A stretch of DNA of 64,000 bases, from assembly GCA_023213395.1 (NCBI GenBank), contig CM041465.1, forward strand, positions 78,189,741-78,253,740, in the 5' to 3' direction. Each line of letters starts with the position of its first letter. The first letter of the stretch is position 1. The notes under the pieces were generated by a model. That model did not search any database. It had not been told where the DNA came from and saw only the letters and a list, made by a program, of their open reading frames with translations. Made by a program: the position numbers and the translations under genes. Positions 35,969 through 46,860 of this stretch are shown here, piece after piece. The stretch comes from Cycas panzhihuaensis. Its lineage: Eukaryota; Cycadophyta.

Positions 35969-36303
35969 TGTAAATTATTAAACATTAAATCTAATAGGAA
36001 TAAATATCTAACTTTTTAAGATTCACTATGAATTTAACATAAAAATTATATTTATATTAATGACATAATACCAAATTAAAATTACCTCTCATTAATTTTA
36101 ACTATGTACCATGTATACATAAATACATATTCTAAAAAGAATCTAATCCTTAACTAGGTAATATATGTGATGTAAGAGTTGTAACCCCTAATGACTCATC
36201 AGTCATAAATTAATTAAGTAATCCTAAGATCTACTATTTTACAAAACTTTATAGGAGGCTCATAACTTAAGTTATGAGCTATGAATAAATATTAATATTA
36301 ACA
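35969..36303 (-). repeat. 3' LTR of copia G
   Basis: 335 bp; plus-strand ends TGTAA… and …TTAACA. Confidence 0.82.
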
Positions 36304-36304
36304 A

Positions 36305-36360
36305 TCACCCTTAATATTTATTTTATTTTTACTCACCCTTAATATTTATTTTATTTTTAC
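36305..36360. repeat. Perfect 28-bp tandem duplication over the copia G polypurine tract
   Basis: TCACCCTTAATATTTATTTT… occurs twice without mismatch (36305-36332, 36333-36360). The first base run read on the minus strand is the PPT AAGGGTGA, so the PPT itself has been duplicated. Confidence 0.9.
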
Positions 36361-36399
36361 TAACACCTAAATTATCCCAAAAAGTCTAAAATATTTCAC

Positions 36400-37760
36400 G
36401 TGTTAATGGTTTGGTAAAGATATTAGCTAATTATTTTTCTATTGGCCTATATATTATCTCTATCATATATTTTTAAATTAATTATTGAATAAAGTGATAG
36501 TACACTTCAATATGTTTGGTATAAACATGGTATACATGATCTTTTGTAATCTTTAAGACACTTTGATTATCATAATATAAGTAGTTGATTCTAATTGTAC
36601 TAGCCCCATGTTCTCTAGAATTTATCATAACCAAATGACTTTAGTAGATACTGTAGCTACAACCTTATATTTTACTTTAATTAAAGATAAAGTAGTATTT
36701 GATTCATTTTTACTACTCCATGTGACAATAGTTGATTTTAAACTAAAATAATATCTAAAAGTTAACTTTCTGTTATGTATATATCCAACGTAATTAAAAT
36801 ATATAATTCTTATCAACTTGAAGTTATTATAATGATGAAATTTAAGTCCATATTGAATTGTCCCTTTCAAATATTTAGGGATTACTGTTGTAACTTTCCA
36901 ATGACTCTATTTTGGCACTATTATAAATCTAGATACTATTCTAATTATAAAAGATATGTCATATTTAGTAGTAATAAGGAATATTAAACTTCTACAAGTT
37001 GCTTATACAATGTTGAATCAATGTTTACTTCCCTATTTTTAGTTGTTAATGAAAAACCTATCTCTATAGGGGTAGGTGTAGGTTCATAATCATTGATTCT
37101 TAATTTTTTCAAAATTTTCTAAGTGTATTTTACTTGTGAGATAAATACATATTTAGGCCTTTGCTATACTTCCATACCAAGGAAGTAGTGGAGAGTTTCA
37201 ATACCTATCATCTCAAAGAAATGACTAAGATCTACTTTCAAGTTTGATATCATTACCTGTGATTAGTGGATTATCAACATATAACACCACAAACATGGTA
37301 TTATCATTTTTTTTATATATATAGATTTGAGTTAGTTAAAGATCTCTCAAAACTATTCTTTAGAAAGTACTAATCAATCTTTTTGTACTAAGCTCTAGGA
37401 GTCTATTTCAGGCTATTCAGGGCCTTTTTAAGTTAATATACTAAGTGCTTTTGACCCTTTTTAACAAAGCTAAATGGCTACTCCATATAAATTTCTTCAT
37501 TTAAATCCCCATTTAGAAATATACTTTTTACATCCATTTATTGTAGTTTCCAATTGAAGTATGTAACTATCACCATAATGATTTAAATGATATTTATCTT
37601 TATAACTTGAGCGAATATTTTTTAGTAATCAATCCCTTCTAGCTACTTAAAGGGTTTTACTACAAGTTGAGCTTTATATTTATCTACAAATTTGTTTGAT
37701 TTGAATAGTTTCTAATATATCCATTTGCATTTAATTATATACTTGCCAGTAGGTAATTCG
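36400..37760 (-). pseudogene. copia G reverse transcriptase and RNase H, decayed
   Basis: An 81-codon open piece (36625-36870) reads IQYGLKFHHYNNFKLI…YVGYIHNRKLTFRYYFSL…IVTWSSKNESNTTLS, the copia RNase H core with the first aspartate replaced. RT to its right includes DYQKIFAQVIK, a W….MDVKSIFLNGDLNEEIYM block (about 37490-37560) and LKKALNSLK.TPRA.Y (about 37400-37440). The Y.DD region near 37290 is unreadable. Stops replace Q and W codons. Confidence 0.82.
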
Positions 37761-38559
37761 ACCAAATCCTATATGTGATTTTTCATAATCTCTTAGATTT
37801 CAAAATCTATAGTTTCATTTTACGTATGGCCTTTGATTGATTCTTTAATCATAAATGGTTCACTTGAATCTAATATACATGCTATAAGAGTTATGTTCTC
37901 TTGTTCAAAAGGTCACATTTTTTTTTTTTAAACTTTCCTTCAAAATCAAGCAACAATTTCTTAACATCCTCCATGATTTTGGTGTACTATTTTAGAAGCT
38001 TCTTCTTTAAAAATAAAGGTGTCAAATCAAATAATATCTTTGGATTTAGCTTTAGTTCTCTCTTTAGTGCCTTTTTAGATTCTTCTTCTAAAAATTAAAA
38101 AGATTTTAATTTTATTTTATCACCTACATCAAATAGTTTATATTCATATTTAGTAATATTATGTGAAGTACTACATTTAGGTAGTTCCTTTGCCTGATCT
38201 TCAACCTTAACTGAACCAACATCCTAAGCCCCATCTTCCTAAAAAATAATATCTTGAGTTATATGAACTTTTTGAGTAAATAATTTGTATACTCTATACA
38301 CTTTACTTTCTTTAGAGTATTTAATAAAGATGCACTTTGCACTTTTGTTATCTAACTTTTGTCATTTTTCCTTTAAAATATATATGCATACATTGCATCT
38401 AAAGATTCTTAGATAATTTATAGTTGGTTTCCAACCTAGCTAAGATTCCTTAGGGGTTATATTCCTCATAACCCTTATAGTGCTTTTATTCATTAGATAT
38501 ACTATTGTGTTCTTGCCTTGTACCCTTAAGAAATCTATTACATCCTTATCTTTCATCAT

Positions 38560-39200
38560 CACATTAGCTTTTTTAAATAAAGTTTATTTATCTATTTAGT
38601 AACTCTATTTTTCTAAGGTATGTAAGTAGTAGCAAAGTACCTTTAAATTCCATGATCCTCATAGAATTGGGTAAATTTATTTGAAATGTAATTTAGATCA
38701 TTATTAGTTTATAAGATTTTGATCTTATGCCCACTTTCATTCTCCACAAATTTCTTAAACTATTTGAAGTAAGTGAAGCCTTGTGATTTTTCTCTTAGTG
38801 AAAAAAATCTAAACTTTTTATGAAAGGTCATTAATGAAAGTGATGCAATATCTTACTCCACCTAACAAGATGATTAGTCCGTAAATATTAGAGTGAATTA
38901 ATCCTAATTTTTTCTTTATTCTCCATACTTTTATTTTAAAAAATGGTTCTTTGTGCTACTTACCAAAAAATGGTTCTCGAGTAGTTTAAATAGCCTCTTC
39001 TTTCATGTCATAATTTTTGTCTAGGTGATACAACAAAGAATGCTCTTTGTACATAAGATTACCCTTGTAATTTTTACATATTATTCTCTTTTAGTCCTAT
39101 GGATACAACCTTATTCTATTTGTCTTAGATTATACACTATCCTCTAGCAAATATTATAGTCATATCTTGTTGCTTAATTTCACTAACTAAAATAAGATTT
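38560..39200 (-). pseudogene. copia G integrase, decayed
   Basis: Minus-strand blocks: GLIHSNIYGL (first catalytic region, about 38880-38910), RYCITFINDLS.KV (about 38840-38870), then FTQFYEDHGI and the P..N.VT region with the glutamate helix (about 38600-38670). Stops and frame changes throughout. Position between gag and RT fits copia order. Confidence 0.7.
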
Positions 39201-39449
39201 GCCTTTAGATTTAGTACATATAATATATTTTTTAAATGTTATTTATTACCATGTGGAAAAGTAAATGGTATGTTTTCAATTCTAACTGCCTCCAACTTGA
39301 TGTTATCCATAATAGTTACCTTCTAATTGACCTACCATATCCCACTGAAACATTTAAATCTTCCTATCATATATCTTGATGCACTTAAATTAATAAATCA
39401 TACATCTAGTATAATAGAAACTATTTTATGTAATATAATAAACAACCAT

Positions 39450-40373
39450 ATTGTGATTGTGTTAGATGTCTCTTCAATTAATTTCATCACATGACCACAT
39501 TATCCAAGTGGTGGTTATTGTTGTTGCTACTACTTTTATTATTGGGGTTGATTTTGAGGTTGTTGATAGTGTTATTTTTACTATTATACCTAACAATCCT
39601 TCTTGAAATGACCTAACTTCCCACAATGATAACATTTTAACTTATATTATTCCTTTGACACTCTTATTTACCTTTTTGAGATGTAGTTTTAGAAGGTGTA
39701 TTCTTCTTTAGAATATAAGCTTGTTTATCTTTAGATATTGATGTCAGTGCTCTAGAAGATTCACTGTGCATATGCTTTAGTTTTTGCTCATATTTTATAA
39801 GTTAGGATTCTAAAGATCCAATTGTTAGAGTAGATAATTTGTTAGATAGTGTTATTATAGTTGTGAAGTTCATAGGAATAATAGTCTCCTTTGCATAGAA
39901 GCTATTATTTTTTAATCAAGAATGATCTCCTTAATTATTAATAATAAATTCTAAATTAATCTTATATCTCTCATGAGATCTACTATATTTCTAGTCATCT
40001 TTAATACATATAATTAATTTTATAGGTTTAGGGATCTCATGTCATCCTTGTATTTAAATAGGTTTTAGACTATGTCCCATACCTACTTTGAGGTAGTAGC
40101 ATCCTTGATGTTTAAAATAATGCTACCACTTATAGAAAGACAGAGAAATTTGAATGTTATCCTCATCTTTAATTAATACTCAACAATGAAGCTAACATCT
40201 ATCTTCAACTTGTTTTAGAAGTCCATGATCTTATTATCATCCTTTTCTATTACATAATTGTTAGCATATTTCCAAAGATCATTTAGATGAAAGAAACTAT
40301 GCATAATAAATTTTATGACTAACTAGTTTTTCTGTAATAATTCCCATTATGCTTCCTCTAGAAGCCATTTTAA
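39450..40373 (-). pseudogene. copia G gag with intact zinc knuckle motif
   Basis: Starts with MASRGSIMGII at about 40371 on the minus strand. It continues through LLKQVEDRC and IVDLMRDIRLI-like UBN2 blocks with many stops, and reaches an undamaged CCHC knuckle, KCYHCGKLGHFKKDC, at 39593-39637 (C-X2-C-X4-H-X4-C). A Q/P/N-rich stretch with several stops follows (39500-39580). The gag protein would package element RNA. The start was chosen because MASRG directly follows the long leader. Confidence 0.78.
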
Positions 40374-40745
40374 GAAAAAAATATATAAAAACATTTAAAA
40401 GATGACTAAACAAACACAAAAAAGAGAGAGAGTAAATGATGTCATTTTACATGCAGATAGCTAGTATGATTATTTTTACTGTCTCACTCTACTTGTAGGT
40501 AGTTAAAATATGATAAAAAGGGAAAAAAAAAAAAAAAAACCAAGATTCTATACTATGTTACTACATATGACCACATCATGATTATAGATCTAAAAAAATC
40601 ATGCATTATGTTATATTTATTTTCTAAAAACTGGCTCTAAATGGTTCAAAAATAGCTTTACCTCCCAAAACACCATGTGACTATAAGCTCATAAGCACGA
40701 AGCTTTAAGCTAGACTTAAAATCAAAATCCTATTAAATTTAATAT

Positions 40746-41071
40746 TATTGGGTATAATGTTTAGGATAATATTTAATTCATTAGTTATTATGTAGATCCC
40801 CTTTCTATGCTCCTATAACCCTCGAGATTCCTTTGATTATTATATTATACTTATCTTAATATATGTGTAAGTAACATCTTGGTTTGTGTGCCAAGCCACC
40901 AAGAGCACATCATTGTTGATCTTGAGAGATCATATATATACATGAGTATTCTATATATGTATGCATATTTTGTATTATAATACAAGAAGTAGAGTTTATT
41001 CTCTTAGTCCATTCTTATATCTCACATTTCTTCTCTCAAGATGTGGTATCACTCCAATACCACACCTAACA
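40746..41071 (+). repeat. 5' LTR of element H
   Basis: 326 bp; shares TATTCTCTTAGTCCATTCTTAT and ACTCCAATACCACA with the 3' copy. Confidence 0.88.
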
Positions 41072-44000
41072 TTTAGTATCAAAGCTAAAATGGGTTTTGA
41101 TCGCTTGAGGGACCACCCATTCAATCATGGGATCCATTCTTTTGAGTGAGGAGCTTCATATCTAGGTTCTTTATTAAAATCATATCATTATGCCATATTT
41201 TCTTAATAGAAATTTCATTGTACTATGGATGATTTACATATAACAGTAAGTTATATATATTTTATTAATGTTTAATGCTAGAAATAAGATGTGGGGACTA
41301 TATATTGGATAATGTATACAGTAACAAAAGTATTTTAATATGGAGAATGGTAATGAACCCTTGTAGATCCAATGTTGCAAGGAGATCATGTAAAATTAAG
41401 GCCCACTAATGTGATAATAAGCCATGGTATTAACCATCCCAACTACTCAAATATAGGCTGTTCTCTTTAAGAATCATAGTATATGTGTCATTTTCTTTTT
41501 AGCACATCTCCTAGTTTGTTATTAAGACTCTTTACTAGTAAAATATAGATTGATTATCCAAAAAAATGGTAGATTTTATCATCACTTAGTGGGTTAGAAC
41601 CTTTTAGTCAGTTAGATCCATTCTCCTCTTATCATCTAGAAGCTTAAATTGTTGAAAAATATCTATCAAAGGTCCATTGTATGGCCATCAAAGGGTATGA
41701 TGTGCCAAGCCATGGCATCAACCAAAATTTAATCCAGCCTGTAATTTCTACCTCGTAAATTATCAATGGCTAACCATTGTCCATGAATGCAAATACACAT
41801 GCCAAGCTTATTTTCACTCTCTTCTGTTCACTTGGCCTAAATTTCCTCAAAACAAAGTGCCATCCCAACCATTGAGTAGTTGACATCTAATGGCATATTA
41901 GATAATATCCTACTATTAGTGCTACCCTCAAGTTTTATTTGTCTTAATGAAGATATCACTTTGGCTATTGAATGCCTAGGGCCAAAATTGGATGCCTTAA
42001 GGATTGAAATTTACCCTAGTTATATAAATAAGGGGAAAGTACTAGAACAATGCCCTAGTTAGGGTTTCTAAAGCCCTGCCAACTTTAGTGATATTTGACA
42101 CTACCAAATTTAGCCCATGGTGATTACTACAGGTGATGAGACAAGGGAGAAACAAGATCAGTTTGATGCCCTCTTGAAGAATAACCACTTGATCTAAAAT
42201 TTACCATAAGATAAGGAGCTATCATAGAAAATGATTAGAGGAAGCCACCATTCTAAAATAAAATCTGCTCCTAGAGAGAAAGAAGTAGCTAGAGGTGAGG
42301 TAGGTAAAGGGAATTTTTTTTCTTTCACATTGTAGCTCTTGCATGCTTGGAAAAAGTATCTAGAGTGTTATATTACCACATCAAAGATATCAATAAGGAT
42401 ATAAATATAAAAGAGATCCTCTCCACTCGTTATAAGCCAACCATCGAAGGGGATAATCATGGATATATATGAAGGTAGAGAGAATGGAGGGTACTTGGTG
42501 GGAGATGTATCCACAAAAAAAAAAGGAAAATCTAAAATGTTGCCAAAAGCATATTATCACTTATGCATGTAAACCCGCAGAACATAAAGATGAAGTAAGT
42601 TGCTAATCATGACCTACAACATTAAGTGTAATATTAAGAGAAGAAAAATACTAGTTTGGGAGACTAAGAATGGTGCAATAGTCAATCTGAGCTCATCCAC
42701 ATCACAAATTATAAACCTTCATGACTAACTAAAGAAAAATGGTGAAATATTTATTAGGATTCAATTTTTTGGTTTTGGCATTATAAGAGATTTTTAATAT
42801 AGCTTGGGATCCATCGTTTAAAAAAATGTTGAGTTTTTTTTTTATTTATAAATTTAATCAAATTTAAGTATGGGTTGAAGTTTGCAACCCCATCATTTGC
42901 TAGTATATGGTCACATGGAGTGACAACATGGCCATAAGACCAAATACTAAAGGGGCTAAATTCTTTTTCAAAAGTATTTTTATTTTTTAAGGACACGTCT
43001 ATACTATTTTCATCATATCTTCTTCATATAAACTCTAATTTCGATTCTGTCAGTTGTGTTAGAATTGTATTTCACCCCTCTTTGAAATGAGTACTTATTT
43101 GACACTATTTGATTTTGTTTTATAAGTAAAAATATAGTCTAAAGTTGAGTAAAAATATTATGCACTCAATAAATATAATATTTGATACCATGTAAGGCCT
43201 TGAAGGCTATATTTAATCATTTCATATTAACATCTTGCATGATGAATGAAGTTTAATATCATGTCACATAAATCCATATAAACATTAAGCCTAAAATGGC
43301 TAAGTCTAGTGATTTTTAGCACCTTACAAGGTGACCAATGATGATGTAATGGGTGGTTCGACATGCAAAACCTTAAAGAAGGCATTACATATATTGACTA
43401 AATGTTAAAAGCCAAAGATGTGTGATAAGTTTGAAGAATTTGGTATTAAGGGGAAGTCTTCTTCAATAATAGTAGGTGAAGATCAACTACAAGTGGTAAC
43501 CACATGAGGTAAATATCTTAGTTTAATGACTTTTTGGTGTGAGACTCATTCAAGTTACATGAGCATGTATATATCTTTTCTAAAAATTTGCTATATATGA
43601 TTTATGATACATTAAAAATTATTGGCCTTACAGTCTTTGAGGGATCAATGAAATCTCCATACTTGCAACCTTATTTAGTTACTAGGATCCCTTATGTGTT
43701 AGGGTTTTGATTTATAAGCCTAGAGTGGTATGATTGTAGCCTAGTTAGGCATGATTTGGAGCCCATAGTGGTAAATTTGAGACTATAGAATATAACATTA
43801 TATTTTTAGCTATTAGATGCTAAAGAAAGATACCTTCTTATCCTATATAGATAGATAAGAGGTAGGACCCTTTCTCTAGTTGCTCTTGCATATTTTCTAG
43901 TACACCTGATAGGCCATGTTAAATGGTGTATTCCTAAAGTAGTGCCAATGGAGCTAATTGAACCATGTAACCAAAGTGACTACCTATATAACTAGTAGTC

Positions 44001-44166
44001 ACAATGACTAGTTACCTATATGATTTGGTAGATGGAGTTATATTTATATGGATATTAACAATTTGATAAAGATTTTATGTAGCTTGAAGTAGCTACAATA
44101 GCAAGAAAATAAAGTAGAAAAGATAACAAATATTACAACCATGAATTAAATATTAAGAGGGAGAAA
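41072..44166 (+). other. Internal region of element H
   Basis: The PBS is at 41073-41093. A frame with residual coding flavour lies at about 41880-42340 (including GDETREKQDQFDALLKNNHL near 42130), but I recognise no domain and do not call a gene. The stretch 42890-43110 resembles part of element B. The stretch 44008-44065 is the shared subterminal module. Confidence 0.55.
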
Positions 44167-44371
44167 TATTGGGTATAATATTTAGACTAATATTTAATAT
44201 ATAAGTCATTATGTAGATTCCCCCTCTATGCACTTGTAACCCTCAAGATTCCTTTGATTATTATATGGTACTTATCCTAATATGTATGCAAGTGGCATCT
44301 TGGTTTATGTATTAAGCCACCAAAAGCACACCATTATTTATCTTGAGATATCTCACATATACGTGAGTATT

Positions 44372-44447
<76 letters not shown>

Positions 44448-44544
44448 TTATAATATAATAACTAGAGTTTATTCTCTTAGTCCATTCTTATGTCTCATAT
44501 TTATTCTCTTAAGATGCAGTATTACTCCAATACCACATCCAATA
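44167..44544 (+). repeat. 3' LTR of element H with expanded TA microsatellite
   Basis: 378 bp, about 50 longer than its partner because of a (TA)n run of roughly 35 units (about 44374-44444). The 5' LTR has only a short mixed TATATG stretch there. Confidence 0.9.
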
Positions 44545-46257
44545 AATGTCACTTAAACTTTATAAAACATTAAATATATTTTAACCAAGGTTTAATAGGA
44601 AATATTCTCTAAGGAATATTCACCAAAATAGTGTAGGTAGTATTGGAACTCTCTATTTAAATCAAATTTTCTAATAAATGGGGCCATTTTTTCCTAAAAC
44701 AAATTTGCCACTATACTATCAACCTATTAAGGATTAAAATGATAAGTTAGTATCAAGGGTTTTGTTGTATTGTTGATGCTTAGGAACTAAAAAATAATCA
44801 TCTCCCTCCTATGATTATGTTTAACTTTTAATGAGTAAAATTTCATATTTAAGAGTAGATTTGACTTGTACCCTCTCAAATCTTCATGAATACTACCTTA
44901 TTTACGTTGCAACAGGTCTGTGTTTGACATATATTGATCTTAATTGTATTGGGCATTATTTAAGTAATTTTTCTCATAGCTTGGGTGCCTTTTTTTCTCT
45001 GTTCTACTTTATTTTTCATCCTCTACTTCTCATATACCTATAAAACCTAATGTGCTACCTTTTGTGATTGATCTATTACTTACTTGATGGTTTGTTTAGC
45101 TCACAATGAAAAAATTTGTCTGTTGTGATTTCGTTTAGGTATAGGACCCTTCATGATTGCTTGGATCTTTTGAGAGTGGATTTTCTTTATTTGAGGGTTC
45201 TAATGTAGTGTTTGTGCTCTTTTGAGATGGGTGCTTCTGTCAGATTAAAATTTTGTAGCCAAACAATTGAGTCTTGAATGTAATTCTTCATTGCAGGTTG
45301 TGCAACTATGAACATTTGAAAATATTCTTTATTTTAAATACAATTTTAAACTTTATATTATATAATTTAGAATATTCTTTAAGAATATATCCATTTTAAT
45401 ATTTTGACCCTTTGCAAAGCTTATTCATTAAAATTTATTTAATGAATTCCATTACCTTTTCACTTCGATCAATCTTTAGTAAAGATTCTTTTTGTGCTTT
45501 TTAGTCACTTCACTAAGGATATTCAGTTACTTTGGTGCTCATTCTTTTTTTAATAGATGTCTTAAATTTTTTTTTCTGCCCTTTTGATAACTATAATTAG
45601 TGTTTAATAGAGGTTTAATACTTGATCTTTCAACTTTTAGTAGAAGTGAACTTTTCTACTCACAGTCTACATGTAGGCACATTCATGGTTTGAAGTATGT
45701 ATGGATGTTATTGATCTTGTAAAAGGTATCTATCTGCCTATTTGAATGTCTTTGGTTAATGCTATAGGTCTTTGTTTATGCCTGTATGTTTGTGTTCAAG
45801 CCTGATATGTCATTGTTAGAATAATATATGATTTTCTTAAAAAGCTAAGCATAAAATTTAAGCCATAAAAACACTCAATATATTTGCATATTAATGATTA
45901 ACAAATACATCCAAGATAATAAAAAAACTTTATATAACAAACATTATAGAGTCTGGTACAAAATAAAAATATATATAATGAAACATATTGAATAAGTATC
46001 TTCAACCTGTGAAAAAATAATACCATTAAATTTTTATCAAATAAGCATCTATAACTTTTAGTAACTACTCTACCTTAAAGAAAATTACTAGTTTTATATA
46101 CTCGATAATTGTGTTTGAAAATAATTGTTATAAGGGAGTGCTTTTGCATAAACACCTATAACTTGCAATATTCAACATCTTGTAAAACCTATTATAAAGT
46201 GAATTATTCAACTTATTAAATAGTAATACAATATTAAAAACCTATGCTCTAATAACA
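44545..46257 (-). other. Leader of copia G (minus strand), no coding seen
   Basis: Together with 40374-40745 this makes a roughly 2-kb leader between PBS and gag. The frame at 44831-45043 (+) shows no domain. A minus-strand PBS ends the stretch at about 46241-46257. Confidence 0.55.
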
Positions 46258-46576
46258 TGTAAGTTACTAAACATTAAATCTAATAGGAAAAGAGATCTAA
46301 CTTTACAAGATTCATTATTGATTTAACATAAAAAATACATTTATACTAATGACATAGTCTTGAAGTAAAATCATCTCTCATTAACTTTAATTATGCACTG
46401 TATGTGAATAAATATAAGTTAAAAAAAATTAATCCCTAATTACTTGACATATGTGATGTGAGAACTATAACCCTCAATAAGTCATCACTAACAAAATAAT
46501 TAAATAATTATAAGATATAATATTTTATAAAACTTTAAGGAGAGGCTTATAAACTATGTTAGAGTTAATATTAATT
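46258..46576 (-). repeat. 5' LTR of copia G
   Basis: Partner of 35969-36303. The right end (TTAATATTAATT) has lost the expected ACA and is uncertain by a few bases. Confidence 0.75.
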
Positions 46577-46609
46577 TTGCCTTAATCAAGATTGCACAAT
46601 ATTTAATGA

Positions 46610-46847
46610 TGTTATGGGACCACCACAATTGACTTCAACTGCTCTAGCCATTTAGGTATGTATTCTTTAATTATTTTTTAAATTCTAAAAATGTCAATTG
46701 ATGGTAGGATCCCTCACAATGTCCTAATTATAAATAAGAGGTTTTAGACCCAATGGCATTTCTAAACACCATCTTTATTTCAAATATTTGTTAATTTTTC
46801 ATTATGGAAACCATATAGTTATTCTTCTTTATCCCAACTATCCTTCA
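46610..46847 (+). repeat. Putative 5' LTR of copia K
   Basis: Defined on the right by the PBS at 46850-46860; its left edge is a guess and no second copy is in the window. Confidence 0.4.
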
Positions 46848-46860
46848 TTTGGTATCAGAG

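Larger units (their letters stand above)
40746..44544 (+). mobile_element. Non-coding LTR retrotransposon H (LARD-like)
   Basis: LTRs 40746-41071 and 44167-44544 begin TATTGGGTATAAT (from TG by one transition) and end CCTAACA / CCAATA. A PBS-like TTAGTATCAAAGCTAAAATGG follows the 5' LTR, and AAGAGGGAGAAA precedes the 3' LTR. Flanks aatat (40741-40745) and aatgt (44545-44549) are a TSD with one mismatch. The 3.1-kb interior has no gag-pol. It sits in the leader of copia G and shares modules with B and E. Confidence 0.88.
35969..46576 (-). mobile_element. Ty1/copia retrotransposon G (minus strand, degenerate)
   Basis: LTRs at 35969-36303 and about 46258-46576 share TGTAA.TTA.TAAACATTAA and GATCTAACTTT…AAGATTCA. 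On the minus strand the PBS TGTTATTAGAGCATAGG (about 46241-46257; initiator tRNA-Met type with two changes) adjoins the right LTR. The PPT AAGGGTGAT adjoins the left LTR. Coding order on the minus strand is gag (40.37 kb), integrase, RT, RNase H (36.4 kb). Element H is inserted in its leader. Excluding H, the leader is about 2 kb. No clear TSD; the right LTR end has decayed. Confidence 0.85.

Noticed and set aside
41880-42062. 60-codon frame in element H as a gene
   Set aside because: Coding-like texture continues only patchily to about 42340, with no domain and no start context. Kept as part of the interior description only.
44374-44444. TA run as a centromeric or origin element
   Set aside because: It is a simple microsatellite inside an LTR; nothing else supports a replication or centromere role.
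46850-46860. TGGTATCAGAG-type motifs as parts of tRNA genes
   Set aside because: All occurrences lie right beside LTR ends and lack any tRNA cloverleaf; they are primer-binding sites.
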